From NCBI GenBank assembly GCA_013398955.1, contig VWPU01002055.1, positions 1-64,000 of the forward strand: a stretch of 64,000 bases of DNA, read 5' to 3'. Positions 13,301 to 25,100 of the stretch are shown here, in pieces. A model generated the notes under the pieces. It did no database searches. It saw only the letters and a list, made by a program, of their open reading frames with translations, and was not told the DNA's origin. The DNA is from Callaeas wilsoni (Eukaryota > Chordata > Aves > Passeriformes > Callaeidae). Positions within the stretch are counted from its first letter, which is position 1. Each line of letters opens with the position of its first letter. A program made the position numbers and the translations under genes.

Positions 13301-16300
13301 ATTCAAAACAAATAGTTTCATAGAAATTGAACATGATAACAAATTCATTTATTCAGATGTGTTTTGACAGTTCTAAATCCCACTAAAGATGGACAGTGTA
13401 TCTGGAGGCTTGCACATCAAAAAGAAAACAACATTCTCCATTTAGGAATTAAACCTAATATACCTATCTTTCTGGCAGCAACAATAAACATTTTAGAAAT
13501 CTCACGGGGGGAAAAAAAGAAAAGCAAATAAATAACACAGACTAAGACACAAAGTAAGTTATTTTTAAAATATCTTTAGCAAGGTTTAAGTTCTGTGATG
13601 AAAGTTTGGATGCTTTCTCATTGTTGAAGTTTAGTAGGAATATTTTCTGTAATTCAACAATGACAAATATAAAATAGAATTAGATTTTTATATACTACCA
13701 TTTAAAGATATCAAGAGCCATGTTTGACAGTGAAATTTTAAGTAAAATCAGAATTCATAATCAAGGACATTTTCAAAGTCACTTTAAAACTATAATTTCC
13801 AACCATCATTTTACATTATAGAATGGAATATTCATTTGAAGAAACTAAATATAGGATATCTCTATTCTTTCTCATTCTGAGGCTATCTTTGGTATCAAAA
13901 ATGCTCCATTTACCCATAATTATCTTTTCACACAGTGTTCCCAGATGTAGAACTCCCAAAATGCAATTCTACTCATCTGCACCCTGGTTATGAGAAAGTT
14001 TGAAGTGTACTACACATTATGGAATACATTCAGTACTTTTTATTGAAGTATCTTATGAGAATGTGTACACTGTGATTTAGCACTTAAGTAAATTGCCTCA
14101 AAGACAACATCAAGTTTTTCACCAATGAAATAAAAGGAAACCAGTGTGATTGATGGTATTGGAATTTGCTACCATAGGATATATTTTTCTATTGTCACAT
14201 CCTTCTCAGTCTCTTAGGAGGGACAAATACTCTGTAAAATCATGACAGCTAGCAATGGCTTTAGATTCTAAAGGTCTGCTGAGAGTTTTTATGAAGGCAG
14301 TGGGTTAAAAGACATCACGTAAATGGCAAAATATGCAAAACCAAACGATAACAAATAAACATAAATAAGTTTACAGAAGAACCACCCATAAGTTAATATT
14401 ACTAATGGACATGCAATTGTTGTTCCACTGCATCTAAACTCTATGATTATGTCTCCCTTTAATTCCTTGGTGTATAAGCTCAACGTAAAATTCAGGTACA
14501 CTAATTTCAATATTTTTTCATTAGATTCTGCATATTTTAATCAGACTTAATATTTGAAATGGCTTCATTGAAGTAAATAAATGAGGGAAATAGTACTATT
14601 CCATTAGATTTTCATGAAATATCCTGGAATAATCTTCGGGATTCCTACATAGGTACTGTGCTGCTAGGAAGAAAATTTTGTTAAAGATTGTAGAACTTAT
14701 TAAGTGCCATAATAGGTAAGCTTATTCAGTAAATGCAGATAAATAACAAAAGCCTTTACAAATGGAGAAAATACATGACAAAAGGCAAACTGTTGCTATT
14801 CAAAAGAATGAATTAGGATAGTCAGTAAGTCAACCATCTGGACTTTACATGTCAATAGCTGAATATGAATGATTAGCAAGAGAAAGTAGCCTAATTTAGT
14901 GTGTTTCGTTTTACAGGACAGTCATGGCAGAAGAAAGATTTACCTCATTATTAAAAGAAAACTGGTTAGAGCCTATTAATCATTGAAAAGTACAGATGAA
15001 GTTATGAAAAAAATATATATATTAACAGACAAAAACGCTTAATGAATTTTTACTTTATAACTGAGAAAGTAAAAGCAGTGCTGAAATATGACCCAGATAA
15101 TTAAAAACTTGAAGCTTAAAAAAATTACAGAAATTAATAAAAACTGAATAATGAGCAACGTCCTTGCACATTTGACATAGGTTTGTGCATAATACCTGGC
15201 CTGTAAGGTAAGCCCCTCCTTTACATGACAGACTGGCTCTGAATTATGTTGAAGGCATTAAGGTATCACCTAATTGCCTTTCTTTATATTTGAATAACTA
15301 TAACAAACCACCTCATGGTGCAAATGCGAAATAAATGCAGATTACTTTTAATTAAAAGACTACACAATACTATTTTTGTCTCAGAAGTTAAAATAAAGAA
15401 CTCATTAACTCAAAAACCTGAGGCCATTGCTTTCTTTCATATTTTCCTGAGCAATGTTCTCTTTTACATGTTCGATTGCAGAGTTTGGGTGTACAGTTCA
15501 AATGCATGCTTTGGATATTGTGTTCCCAAAAGAAAATCAATTATAAGCACTGCTTTGTGAAAAAAAACTGAAAGAGAAATTTTATCAGTTTTTCTCATAT
15601 TCATGTAACATATATGTATGCCTCTGTCAAAAGGTCAGCATTTGCATGCGTACTACAAGGGAAATGAGACACAAAACTCCATTCAATATAGAATCTTCTA
15701 CTGCAAAGATCATTGCTCACATATAAAATGTTATAGTTTTCTCCATTCACCGATTTGTATGAAATTTTCTACAATTGATTTTGGTAAGAAAGGATTTTCT
15801 GTACATATTAGTTTCCCAGGCGATTAATAAAACCAGCACACATCCACTACAGCGTGTATGACAGTGGGCTAGCAATGTCTTGGTAAGTGTAAGGAGCAAA
15901 ATAGAAATTGCAACAGTTCTCTAATTCCTTAGAAAATAATAGAGGGTCCATTGAAACCCTGGGTATTAGAAATCAAGCTGTCTCTTTTCACATGGTGGTG
16001 TAAACTATGAAGGAGAAAAGGGACACTGATTTTCTCTTGTAATACTGAGGCTTTTAAACTAGGTTTAATGATTGGATTAACTTATGTTCAAGGTAATCTA
16101 TCCCCAATCTAGAGGAACTTTTGTCTGGATCACATCAGATTCTATTTGAGACTTGCAGCAGGAGATGAGTTGGTCTTTAGTTTTGCTGCAAGTCCTAACA
16201 GTTCATTATTGCCACCATTTGTTTTAACTCAGTATCCTCAGGACCCTTCCTCCAAAATGCTTTGAAAGAGTTAACCACTTATTCTCAGAACACTCTTTTC

Positions 16301-17643
16301 AAATAAGATTTAAAAATATCTTATTTGATAAAGGAAAAATAAAGAAAAAATTTTTGTAAAGTAAGTCACCCTAATATATAATTAATTATAAAATAACCTT
16401 TTTGGGAGCTGCAATTAACTTTTGGAAAACTGCAGATGTCCATGCAGTCCCATTTTAAAGGAGAAAGAGAAGGGAAAGGCTCAACAGACACACAAACAGA
16501 ACCAAACATAGTACAGTAAGATGCATTCTGTAGAGCTTTACTTACAGTTTTCTTATTCCACCCCTCTCCCCAGTTACTAGTGAATTTATAGCTGGAAGTC
16601 AATAAATTATAGCATCTGCATATTTTGCACAATTAGCAGTGTTGTGTTATAGATAATGGGAGGCATTTGCACATATCCCAGAAAGCCTTTGTCACAAGAA
16701 AAATGAGTGCAGCACAACGCCAGAAGAAAATACTGCTCTAACAAAGTGTGGATATAAAATATAACCCCTACACACTGACTTTGTCACCACTTGAAAATAC
16801 AAATGTTTGTATCTTGTCATTTGTGGTAACCTTAATCTTAGTCAAACTCTGTCTTTGGTTTGATATTAAAGACCTGTGAGAAGCGACTGATCTTGCACTG
16901 CCATCTCAATATTGTTCATATACTCAGCAGTCACTTTGTTGTTTTCAAAATGTGTTTCTCTGTTGATAGCTTTAAGGTGAAGCAGTACTTCAGAGATTCT
17001 ATCCACATCTTGAATGACTGTATATTTAAGTATTTTTTTTTTTTTCTAAGAGCTTTCTTTGAGAAATAAAAGCAGGAACACTTGGAGAATTCGCACTCTT
17101 TATGCATAGAGTAAATCATTTAAATTATAGATGCTCTCTGTGGAAAACAACATATTTAGACCTAAGGCATTAGAAAAGAAAGATACTTTAGATTTATATC
17201 CTCAATAGAAGATACTTTGAAATTTTCAGGCAGGATATACTGCAATGTCTACTATTATATTACTGTTTCCTGTCAATGACTACACAGATTATTCAGTCTG
17301 CCCAGAATGAAATACTGGATGTAAGATCATTTCCCCAGGAGGAAGATAAAAAGCAGCTAACTTTCAACTCTGCTTCCCATTCACTCTGAAAGTTACTTTG
17401 TCTCTTATCTTGACATACTTTACCTTTTACCATTTACTAAATTCCTTCTGTCTTACCTAACAGCTGTCTTGTGTTAGGAGAGGGGAGTGAGCATTTCCTC
17501 AATAGCCACACCAAAATTTCACACTTGAGTCCTAGCTGTAACTGGCCATCCGAACTACATGCTGGTACCTTTCCAGTCTCCTACATGTGCATACTGCCCC
17601 ATTTGCAGAAAAGAGCCTTGAGTGTGCCTGGATTGCATACACC
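4346..17643. other. Unique AT-rich DNA, gene-free as far as can be seen
   Basis: About 13 kb without a recognisable exon, RNA gene or well-preserved transposon. The open frames are up to about 104 codons, low in complexity and without domains. Local items include CpG-bearing patches at about 5,720-5,960 and 8,785-8,960, a perfect hairpin at 9,021-9,045 and a run of ten cytosines just before 12,875. A stretch at about 15,170-15,340 contains TTAATTA-type homeodomain words. The rest holds nothing I can support. Confidence 0.55.
9021..9045. other. Perfect 9-bp inverted repeat (hairpin)
   Basis: TTTAGGAGA at 9,021-9,029 is followed by a seven-base spacer and its exact reverse complement TCTCCTAAA at 9,037-9,045. 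RNA from either strand could fold it as a short stem-loop. It is too short for a typical microRNA precursor, and flanking bases add only a G-U pair. The function is unknown. Confidence 0.75.
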
Positions 17644-17887
17644 TGTCCTGCTTTCGACGGGGATAGAATTTATTTTTCTTCTTAGAAGCTAGTAGTACTA
17701 GCTTCATGTAGCTAGTACATGCTGTATTTTGGATTCAATATGGGAATGTCGATAATCCAGAAATGTTCTGGTTATTGTTAAGTAGTGCACACCCTAAGCC
17801 TGGGACTTCCATTTCCATGAAATATTGGGACAGCTGACCTGAACTGGCCAAAAGAATATTCTGTTCCATAGAATGCCATGCCAAGTG

Positions 17888-17893
17888 TATAAA
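17888..17893 (+). promoter_or_regulatory. LTR TATA box
   Basis: TATAAA lies about 245 bases into the LTR, which is a normal place for the U3 promoter. Transcription would start roughly 25-30 bases downstream. Whether the promoter is still active cannot be judged from sequence. Confidence 0.6.
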
Positions 17894-18040
17894 CTAGGCT
17901 CAAAGGTGCTGGTCATAGCTTGAGGACTGCCTGGACACCAGCCAGTGGGTGGTGAGCCATTGTATTGTGCATCACTTGTTTTTTTCTTGTCTTTTCTCTC
18001 TTTTTTCCTCTCCTTTCTATTATTATTAATATTAGTGGTG

Positions 18041-18059
18041 GTAGTAGTAATACTACTAC
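18041..18059 (+). repeat. Trinucleotide palindrome inside the LTR
   Basis: GTAGTAGTA (18,041-18,049), one A, then TACTACTAC (18,051-18,059) form a perfect 9-bp inverted repeat. It lies just before the LTR polyadenylation signal. Related LTR copies, as I remember them, carry ATT-type trinucleotide repeats at this point, so this is probably a locally expanded and mutated microsatellite. Confidence 0.75.
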
Positions 18060-18076
18060 TACTACTAGTTTAAATA

Positions 18077-18082
18077 ATTAAA
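18077..18082 (+). terminator. LTR polyadenylation signal (ATTAAA)
   Basis: This common variant of the AATAAA signal lies about 190 bases after the LTR TATA box, near the expected R-U5 border. A TG-rich stretch follows within about 60 bases. The position fits retroviral LTR layout. Confidence 0.5.
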
Positions 18083-18227
18083 CTGTTCTTATCTCCATCC
18101 ATGAATTTTAGGGGTTTTATCCCCAATTCTCTTTCTGATGTGTGTGGACGGGTTATATACATGCTAATGTGCTAATCAGCAAGCAGCTGTGTGGTATTTA
18201 GTCACTGTCTGGGCTTAAACCATGACA

Positions 18228-21200
18228 ATACCAGATATATATATATGTATATATCCCAGAGCCCATCAGAAAGAGCCTAGAAGTTGTCCACAACAGGCTA
18301 TTTGGGACCAAGTGCAACTGCTTTGGGAGTAAACCTGAAGCACTCATGTGGAGTATTTCTCTAAGTTTGTACTACGTGGGAGAGGATTGTACTAACTTCC
18401 TCAGGCAGAAAGACACCACCGAAAATGTTCGTGCAATATCCATAAGCAATAGTTAATTATTAGAGAATGAGTAACACGTAATTCCCCTATTTGTATTACA
18501 TGATGCCAGAAGGGAAACTGTAGGTTTTGCAAACTCACTGAAGGATAGTAAATTAACAAGAGCTTTCTGCATACACTAACCTCAACTTCGTATAGCTGCC
18601 ATGACTGTCATTGATTTCAGTCTAAAGGAGAGCCGCAGACTGAATTACATTCTGCAGTATTGGTCAGTGATACACTTAGCTTCTTTCTCATCTATGTTTT
18701 TTCTATAGACAAACAGTCGTGGGGTTTACGGATAAGATTAAACAACTGTAACAGTTTGCAATTTTTTTTTTAATCCAAATTTACTGCTAACTATGACTAT
18801 TTGCTCTCTCAGTCAACTATAGTTATGATACTGTTCTCTAATCTGTGAATTTCTATAACATGCATTGTTATTTAGAGTGAAGGTAATAAAGATTTGAAAT
18901 TACAATTTTTTGTACGCAGTCTTATGAAAGTATTTTCATGGCGTTTTTGTGATGTTTTGATGTATTCTTTGATACAGAAAATACCTCAGTAAAAGGAACT
19001 ACTGTCAGTCCAGTGCAAGATTATTTCTGTTAAGAAAGTTTCAAAAATAAAACTGGATTCCTTAAGTGATAGTATCCCCACCACCCCTTTTTGCCTGCCT
19101 CCTTAATTCAATACATTGTAAAGAGCTATTAAGTATTTTGATACTATGTTCTTGTAGCAATAAATATCTAGATAGCGGAGAAGAATAATAGCAGGGAGAT
19201 ATCAGCAACAACATAACTTTTGAACTCAAAGCTATCATTTTTGGTGCTTATTGCTGTATCACCATTTTGCTCTGATTTAGCCTGAATTTAACACTTCTCT
19301 TTTTCATTACTGCTTTTGAGAACAGCAAGAAAACTTTCCTGAGCCCCTTTCACACTCTGTCTCCATTACTTCAGTAAAAGAAACATGAAGTTTCTTATCA
19401 GTCATGGATATACAGATACAGATGATATAGATATAGACAGATATAAATATGAATTAATGTAGAATTTCACTGATAGCTTCATTTCAGGTAGTCAGGATAT
19501 CACATTATGTTTTAAGGTTAAGGTAAATTTAAAGGGCAGTGATAAAAGTACTGAATTCCAATTCTTCTTTATGCCTGAAGACAAAAGAACTATTGCTGTC
19601 TTCCTTAAGAAGTTATTTTTTGTTGGCTTTATTACTACATTCACTAATCTCAACAGAAGACATAAACCCCAGAATACTGGGAAAAACACCAAATATAAAA
19701 TCCAAAGGGTTAAACAGAGCTTTCAAATAAAAGGTTTGAGTGAAAAGGCAGTACAGTAGTAAAATCGGCCCCCATGTTTTTATATTACTCCGGGGAGGAA
19801 GAAAAAGCAACTGTTTGGAGAAAAATATGAGTTCTGTTTGTAAAGCATGGAGCTTTCCTCACATTCAAGCATGTTGCTGAAAAGAGGAAACCAACTTGCA
19901 GAAAGAAAAAACATGATATAAAATTTTACATGTAGAAAGTTAATCACTTCTAATAGTTCAAATTAGTTACACTTAAACTATATATTTTTTAACCTTTCTG
20001 GGACTGTGGTGAATTCCAATCAATGTAAGTAGCCTGTGGTCAAAGAGAGCTTTTATCTTTTATAGACTCTTGCTAAACTACAGCCTTTCCTGTTGCATCC
20101 TGACCTGCAGATTGAGTGCTTTGCCTTTATCACTTTGAGACTGGATTACTCACTGAACCCTGCACAGGTCTGCCTACAAAGCTCTTCTGCTACCAAAGTG
20201 CAGAGGCAGAATTTATGTCTTCATATAATGAAAAAAAGTGCCTACCACCCCAAACTGATAAGAAGGAGTTAAATACTAAATTTAATTAGGTCCTCATTAA
20301 GGGTATTGCAGCAGACCTGGAAATATTAGTCTTTCAGAGTCTTTTATTATTGTCTTATATCTTGAAGTTGATTAAAACATGAATTCTGATCTAACTCCAG
20401 AAATAAATACAGCAAGCATTCTCCAGACTTTGGTTTGGAATATCCCATTGATTTGTAATCTTCTGTCATTTTATAGATACTCCAATTTTAGAAGGAATTT
20501 GGTTTTACATTAATATGAGACCATTTCTCAGTTTAAAATTGAAACACTACTTTAGAACTGAAATCAGTGGATTCCCACCAACAGTTTCAAGAGGCTTATA
20601 GTGAACATATACATATGGCTTGATCATTACACCAACATTTTGTCTAACAACTCTGGAAAGTCTGACAAAAATGTACCCAAGTGAAAAACACTGAAAAACA
20701 AATTCCGAAATTGGAATAAAGTAAATATTATAACGGTAAACTCCATGTCCAAATTAATTATTGCCACTCTGTGGCATTTCTGATCTGTAGCAATTCGTGA
20801 AGCCCAGTGTGGTTACATGGACCTACGGAGCACACCAGCTGTAGGGCTGACCAGGGCTGGTGGTACATGACTTGTAAGTCACGTAATGGAAAAACTGGAA
20901 TTGAGACACTGGAGCAGCTTTCCATTTTTCTCTAACTGAGGAATGATTATGGAACACTAGCCATTAGTACACCAATATTAATTAAGAAATTAGAACAAAA
21001 GTAATGAGCAGAACAATAAAACAGTTTTTAGCTGCAAAGAGTTTAACTGTCTAGGCAGCTGGATGAAATTCAAGCTGTTCCTCAATTTACAACTGCACAA
21101 AATGTGTGCCTATGTGTGCACATGCTTTAGGAAGTTGCATTTTTATAAGTGATTCTGATGCACTTTATAGTTTTAAGTAATCTGATAGGTTTAAACACAG

Positions 21201-22120
21201 AGTAAAACATTAAAACCGAAGCATAAAATTTTGATAACTGCCGTCTCCTACACAAGCAAGTAAGAGCAAAAAAAGTGGTTTTAATGAGGACATAGAGAAG
21301 AAAATGTGAATCTATCCATAAGTTTATGACTGATCTGCTTTGGAAAACAACCTTGAACCTTTATGTATGAAATGTAAGTGATAAACATTTGTAAATGGAG
21401 GAAGAAACCCCACCAAACCAGCATGACAAGTTCATATTAATTTCTCAAGACAGCAAAGGACATTAAAGCTTCAAAATGAAAGCAATAGCTATTAAAAGGC
21501 AAACAATTAGGACTGTGAACTTATTTCTGCTGAAGCCATAAAATAATCAGAAAAGAGAGGACTGGAAGAGTTAAGATTTGCAATGATATGATGAAAAGAG
21601 GTACTCTGTTTGGTTTAAATGTATGTCCAGCCACAGGTTTAATTCAAAGAACTTAGTCTTTGAAGAGGAAAGGAATGGATCCAAGCGAAGAAGTCCTATA
21701 CTTACCATGGAAAAACGTAAAAAACGTACAGCTATCCTAGGTTTTAATCTCCTCTAGAAAACCTGAGTTTTTTCAAGCTTTCAAGTTATAAGAAAATCTT
21801 TTGGATTTGCATGATAGTGCAACTGTGCTTGTTGCTTGGAAAAAGCTGCTAGTCTCACAGAGCAAAATATGGTGCTATAGGTTGTTAGCAAAGGGCTTTT
21901 TTTAAGCTCTCAGGTTTCTTACCATTCTCCTTAGCAAGATATGCGTGGTCTATACACAGCAAATATTAATTTCTGAAAGTATGGTTTTCATAGACTTCCA
22001 TTTGTCATGCGTTGGCTCCTGAATTTTCCACTGGAAAATACATTTTTGATGACATCTCAAAGTTTTGATCTGAAGGAAAAGAGTGAGTCACAGTCACCAG
22101 AGGCTTTGGAGAGTTTTGTG
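18228..22120. other. Unique AT-rich DNA with short AT microsatellites
   Basis: An AT dinucleotide tract (about 18,234-18,255) directly follows the 3' LTR junction. An imperfect GATATA-type repeat lies at about 19,406-19,450. Overlapping short frames at 19,492-19,810 on both strands show no known domain. No gene or other repeat was recognised. Confidence 0.55.
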
Positions 22121-22143
22121 AAAAAAAAAAAAAAAAAAAAAAA
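22121..22143. repeat. Poly-A tract, 23 bases
   Basis: An uninterrupted run of adenines. The upstream sequence shows no recognisable mRNA or LINE body, so I do not call a processed pseudogene. Avian CR1 elements end in short octamer repeats rather than poly-A. Confidence 0.95.
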
Positions 22144-25100
22144 GCCATCAGAATAAAATTAAGCTAATGAAACAATTAATTGCATTTTCTGAAATTTAAA
22201 GGAAGGTATTCACAGTGCAAAATATGATAAGATGCACTAGAAAGAGAGGTTGAATGATGAACAGATAAGGACTGGCAAGGATATGAAATACCTAATTGTA
22301 GGATGGTGAAATATCCAGAAAAACATGTGTCTAAACAACTTTCTTGAACAGCAAGCCTCGGGGCACTGGGCACTGCTGTATAAAGTCCAAGAGACTTCCT
22401 TCTTAATAAAAATCTTGAGCAACACAGATATTAATTAAAAATATATGATTCCAGGCAGTAAGAACACAACAATCTTTTAAGCAGATATCTTCAAAAATGC
22501 TACTAGCAAGGTAGCCATAAACTATAGCACAGAATATTAAGGCAAGTGCCTTCATAAAAAGTACAGGAGCAGAGAGTTGGGGCAGTGACCCATTTGTCAG
22601 TGGTCTAAGCCCATGAGTCAAAGCCTAGAATGTCAAATTGATGAGGTAACTCTGGCCTTTGTTCACAAACACAAGCATTTCATATCTTTATTTACGGGAG
22701 GCATAAACTATTTATTTCGATTGCCCCAAAGCGCCTGACAGCCTCCCTAGTCTTTTGATAGAAAAGAGAATTATTTTTCTGTTACAAATGTATCCTGCAA
22801 AAGAAATGAAGTGCAAGCATTCTATCACTTAGACTGTGATTAACTTGCTTACAGCAGATTTTGTGTTGCATTTCATTTGCTTAGGGCTAGTTTCTGGCAC
22901 TGTCAATTACACTGAATCATACAGAAATACTCAGTTATAGAAATTACATGATTTGTTAGAGCCTCTGCAAGTGACAAAATCAGCATGCATAAAATGTCTT
23001 ATATTCCTTCTGGTTCCCTCATGGGGGACAACATAATGTAAAGAAGCAGAACAACTTAAAGCTGAGGTAAGTCTCCTTTCTCACTTCTCAGAGGCTTTAC
23101 TATCTGAATTCACCATCTTACTAAGAGCTGCAAAAAGTCATCCTGAAAGGAAAGGTAAAGCAAATGCAGGTGTCAAAAAGGGATGAATAATGCGTGATCA
23201 GTGACTTGTGCTTTAAAGTATCAGTGGCTTCAGATCTTGGATCTGGATGACCAGTTACCTTATTCAGATATGACACATGTTGCAAACATTCAGAAACTTT
23301 GATGGATTTCAAGGAGCTGTTTCCATAATCCAAGTGTCTCCGCACTGCAGTTCCATTGCACCCAGAATATACAACAAGGTTTTTAAAGTCTGTATGGAGA
23401 TAACTACACCATCTTTTTGGTGTCCAGATATTCTCTGAGTAGGAAAAATCCAAAGCTGTGTGACTAGAGAAGATTTACAGTCTCTTTCTATTCTTTAGCC
23501 TCCAGTTGCACAATATTTGTCTAAAATGGCCTTCTTTGAAAATAAGACTACTGGATAAAATCAACTGGCATATTTTTTAAAGAATGTGTGCATTTGAAAG
23601 ATTGCTTTCCTCATACATAGCAAGCACACTGTTTGCTGAAAAGGTCTTGAACCTCTGTTAAAAATAGTTCAGTCTATCAGGAACCTTCAAAGACAGAAAT
23701 ACCTATTTACTCCGTAAATACACAGAGAAGCTTGGAAAATGAAGAACTGTTCTTGGTAGCTCTGAGTAATCTATAATTGCTTCAAGTATATAAACAGTAA
23801 TTTGGTCTTTGCATGGGGGAAAACCTAGAACAAGTATATAAGTTGCATTACTAACTCATTACAAGATTAAAATATCCCATTAAAATTAAATTAAAGCCTA
23901 TTAGGGCTCATCAGCACATCTGGACACCTACCCTCAACTACAGTTAGCAGTCTGCATGGATCATGTCCCACTAACAAGGCTCACGTGTTAGTGAAAGCTT
24001 CTACTAACACAGCTCCATAGGCAGAGATAAGACCTGGCTCTCAGCTCGTGGTGGAATCAGGGCAAGGATGGCACATGCTTTGCTGCCAGGCTTTTAAATT
24101 TATCTGGGATCTTGGCTTATGAGCCAAGATGCCTTCAAAATAAAGACTAAGAGATAAACAATTTCCAAAGAGTGAAATAACATTCAGCTACTATGACAAG
24201 AAATACACTGGATTGTCCCAAGTGTTGTGCCTGGTTGAGTAATGAAGAAATACAGCAAGCTGACTGCTAGCATGCCAGAATGTGATGGCTCCCATATAGA
24301 AAGCATAACCTCAATCACTGAATGTAAAAAGAGAAATCTTTGCAGATACTAAAACACAAAAATCTATAGAAAACCATCAAAAGTCAAATTCTTTAATTCT
24401 GCTGATCCCTTTATTTAACTATTACCAAATCACATAGTTTCTTTCTACCTGCATCTGACAAATTTACAGGGAATGGGTAATTTAAGCATACTGGAACAGA
24501 TAAAGCTGACTGATGCATGGAATATATATACCAGGTTGTGAGATTAGACAGCACAATAAAATGAAATTAAATAACACATACTTTCTTAGAAAATAGATTT
24601 CTCAGAAGTTTTGAAGATAGACTGCTTCTATAGTTAGCGTACTTTTAATTCTGAGAAAGCCTAGAAATTTTAGATCCCTTTTGGGACATAAGATCTTGGC
24701 TAGCAGAAGCTGCAGAAGACGTACTAAGCTCTCAACTACAGAAAACAAGTGTAAGATAAGAATGTCCACGTTTAAACTATTTTCTAAATAAAGACAAAAT
24801 TGTTATACTTCACTGATGTGTGATCTTGCCCATTTTAAAATTAACACCCTTTGATTTCAGGGTTATTGGCATTTTCTGGTTTTATTCATAGTATGAAGAT
24901 TTTGATGCTACATTTCTCTTTGGCTGCAGTTAATTCTATAGCATTCTCTACTTTCACACTGCTGTCATTTATATAGATGGCCAAACATACCTCACTCCAA
25001 AAATATAATCTCTGGAATTTTTTATGACCAGAAAAAGTATATCTGGTCATGAAATGGAACAAACTGTACATCACATAATGGAAAAAAAAATGGTGACATT

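Larger units (their letters stand above)
17644..18227 (+). mobile_element. Solo LTR of an avian endogenous retrovirus (ERVL-like)
   Basis: The element starts TGTCCTG and ends CCATGACA, the TG...CA termini of retroviral LTRs, and is 584 bases long. The flanking 5-mers ACACC (17,639-17,643) and ATACC (18,228-18,232) differ by one base and look like an aged 5-bp target-site duplication, which suits ERVL-type elements. Inside are a TATAAA box at 17,888-17,893 and an ATTAAA polyadenylation signal at 18,077-18,082, in the U3-R order expected for + orientation. The text resembles, from memory, a bird LTR family with the same start, the GGTGGTGAGC region and the final AAACCA-GACA. No gag, pol or env lies beside it, so it is a solo LTR left by recombination between two LTRs. 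The exact family name is not certain. Confidence 0.88.

Noticed and set aside
22121..22143. Poly-A tract as tail of a processed pseudogene
   Set aside because: No mRNA-like body upstream and no target duplication seen.
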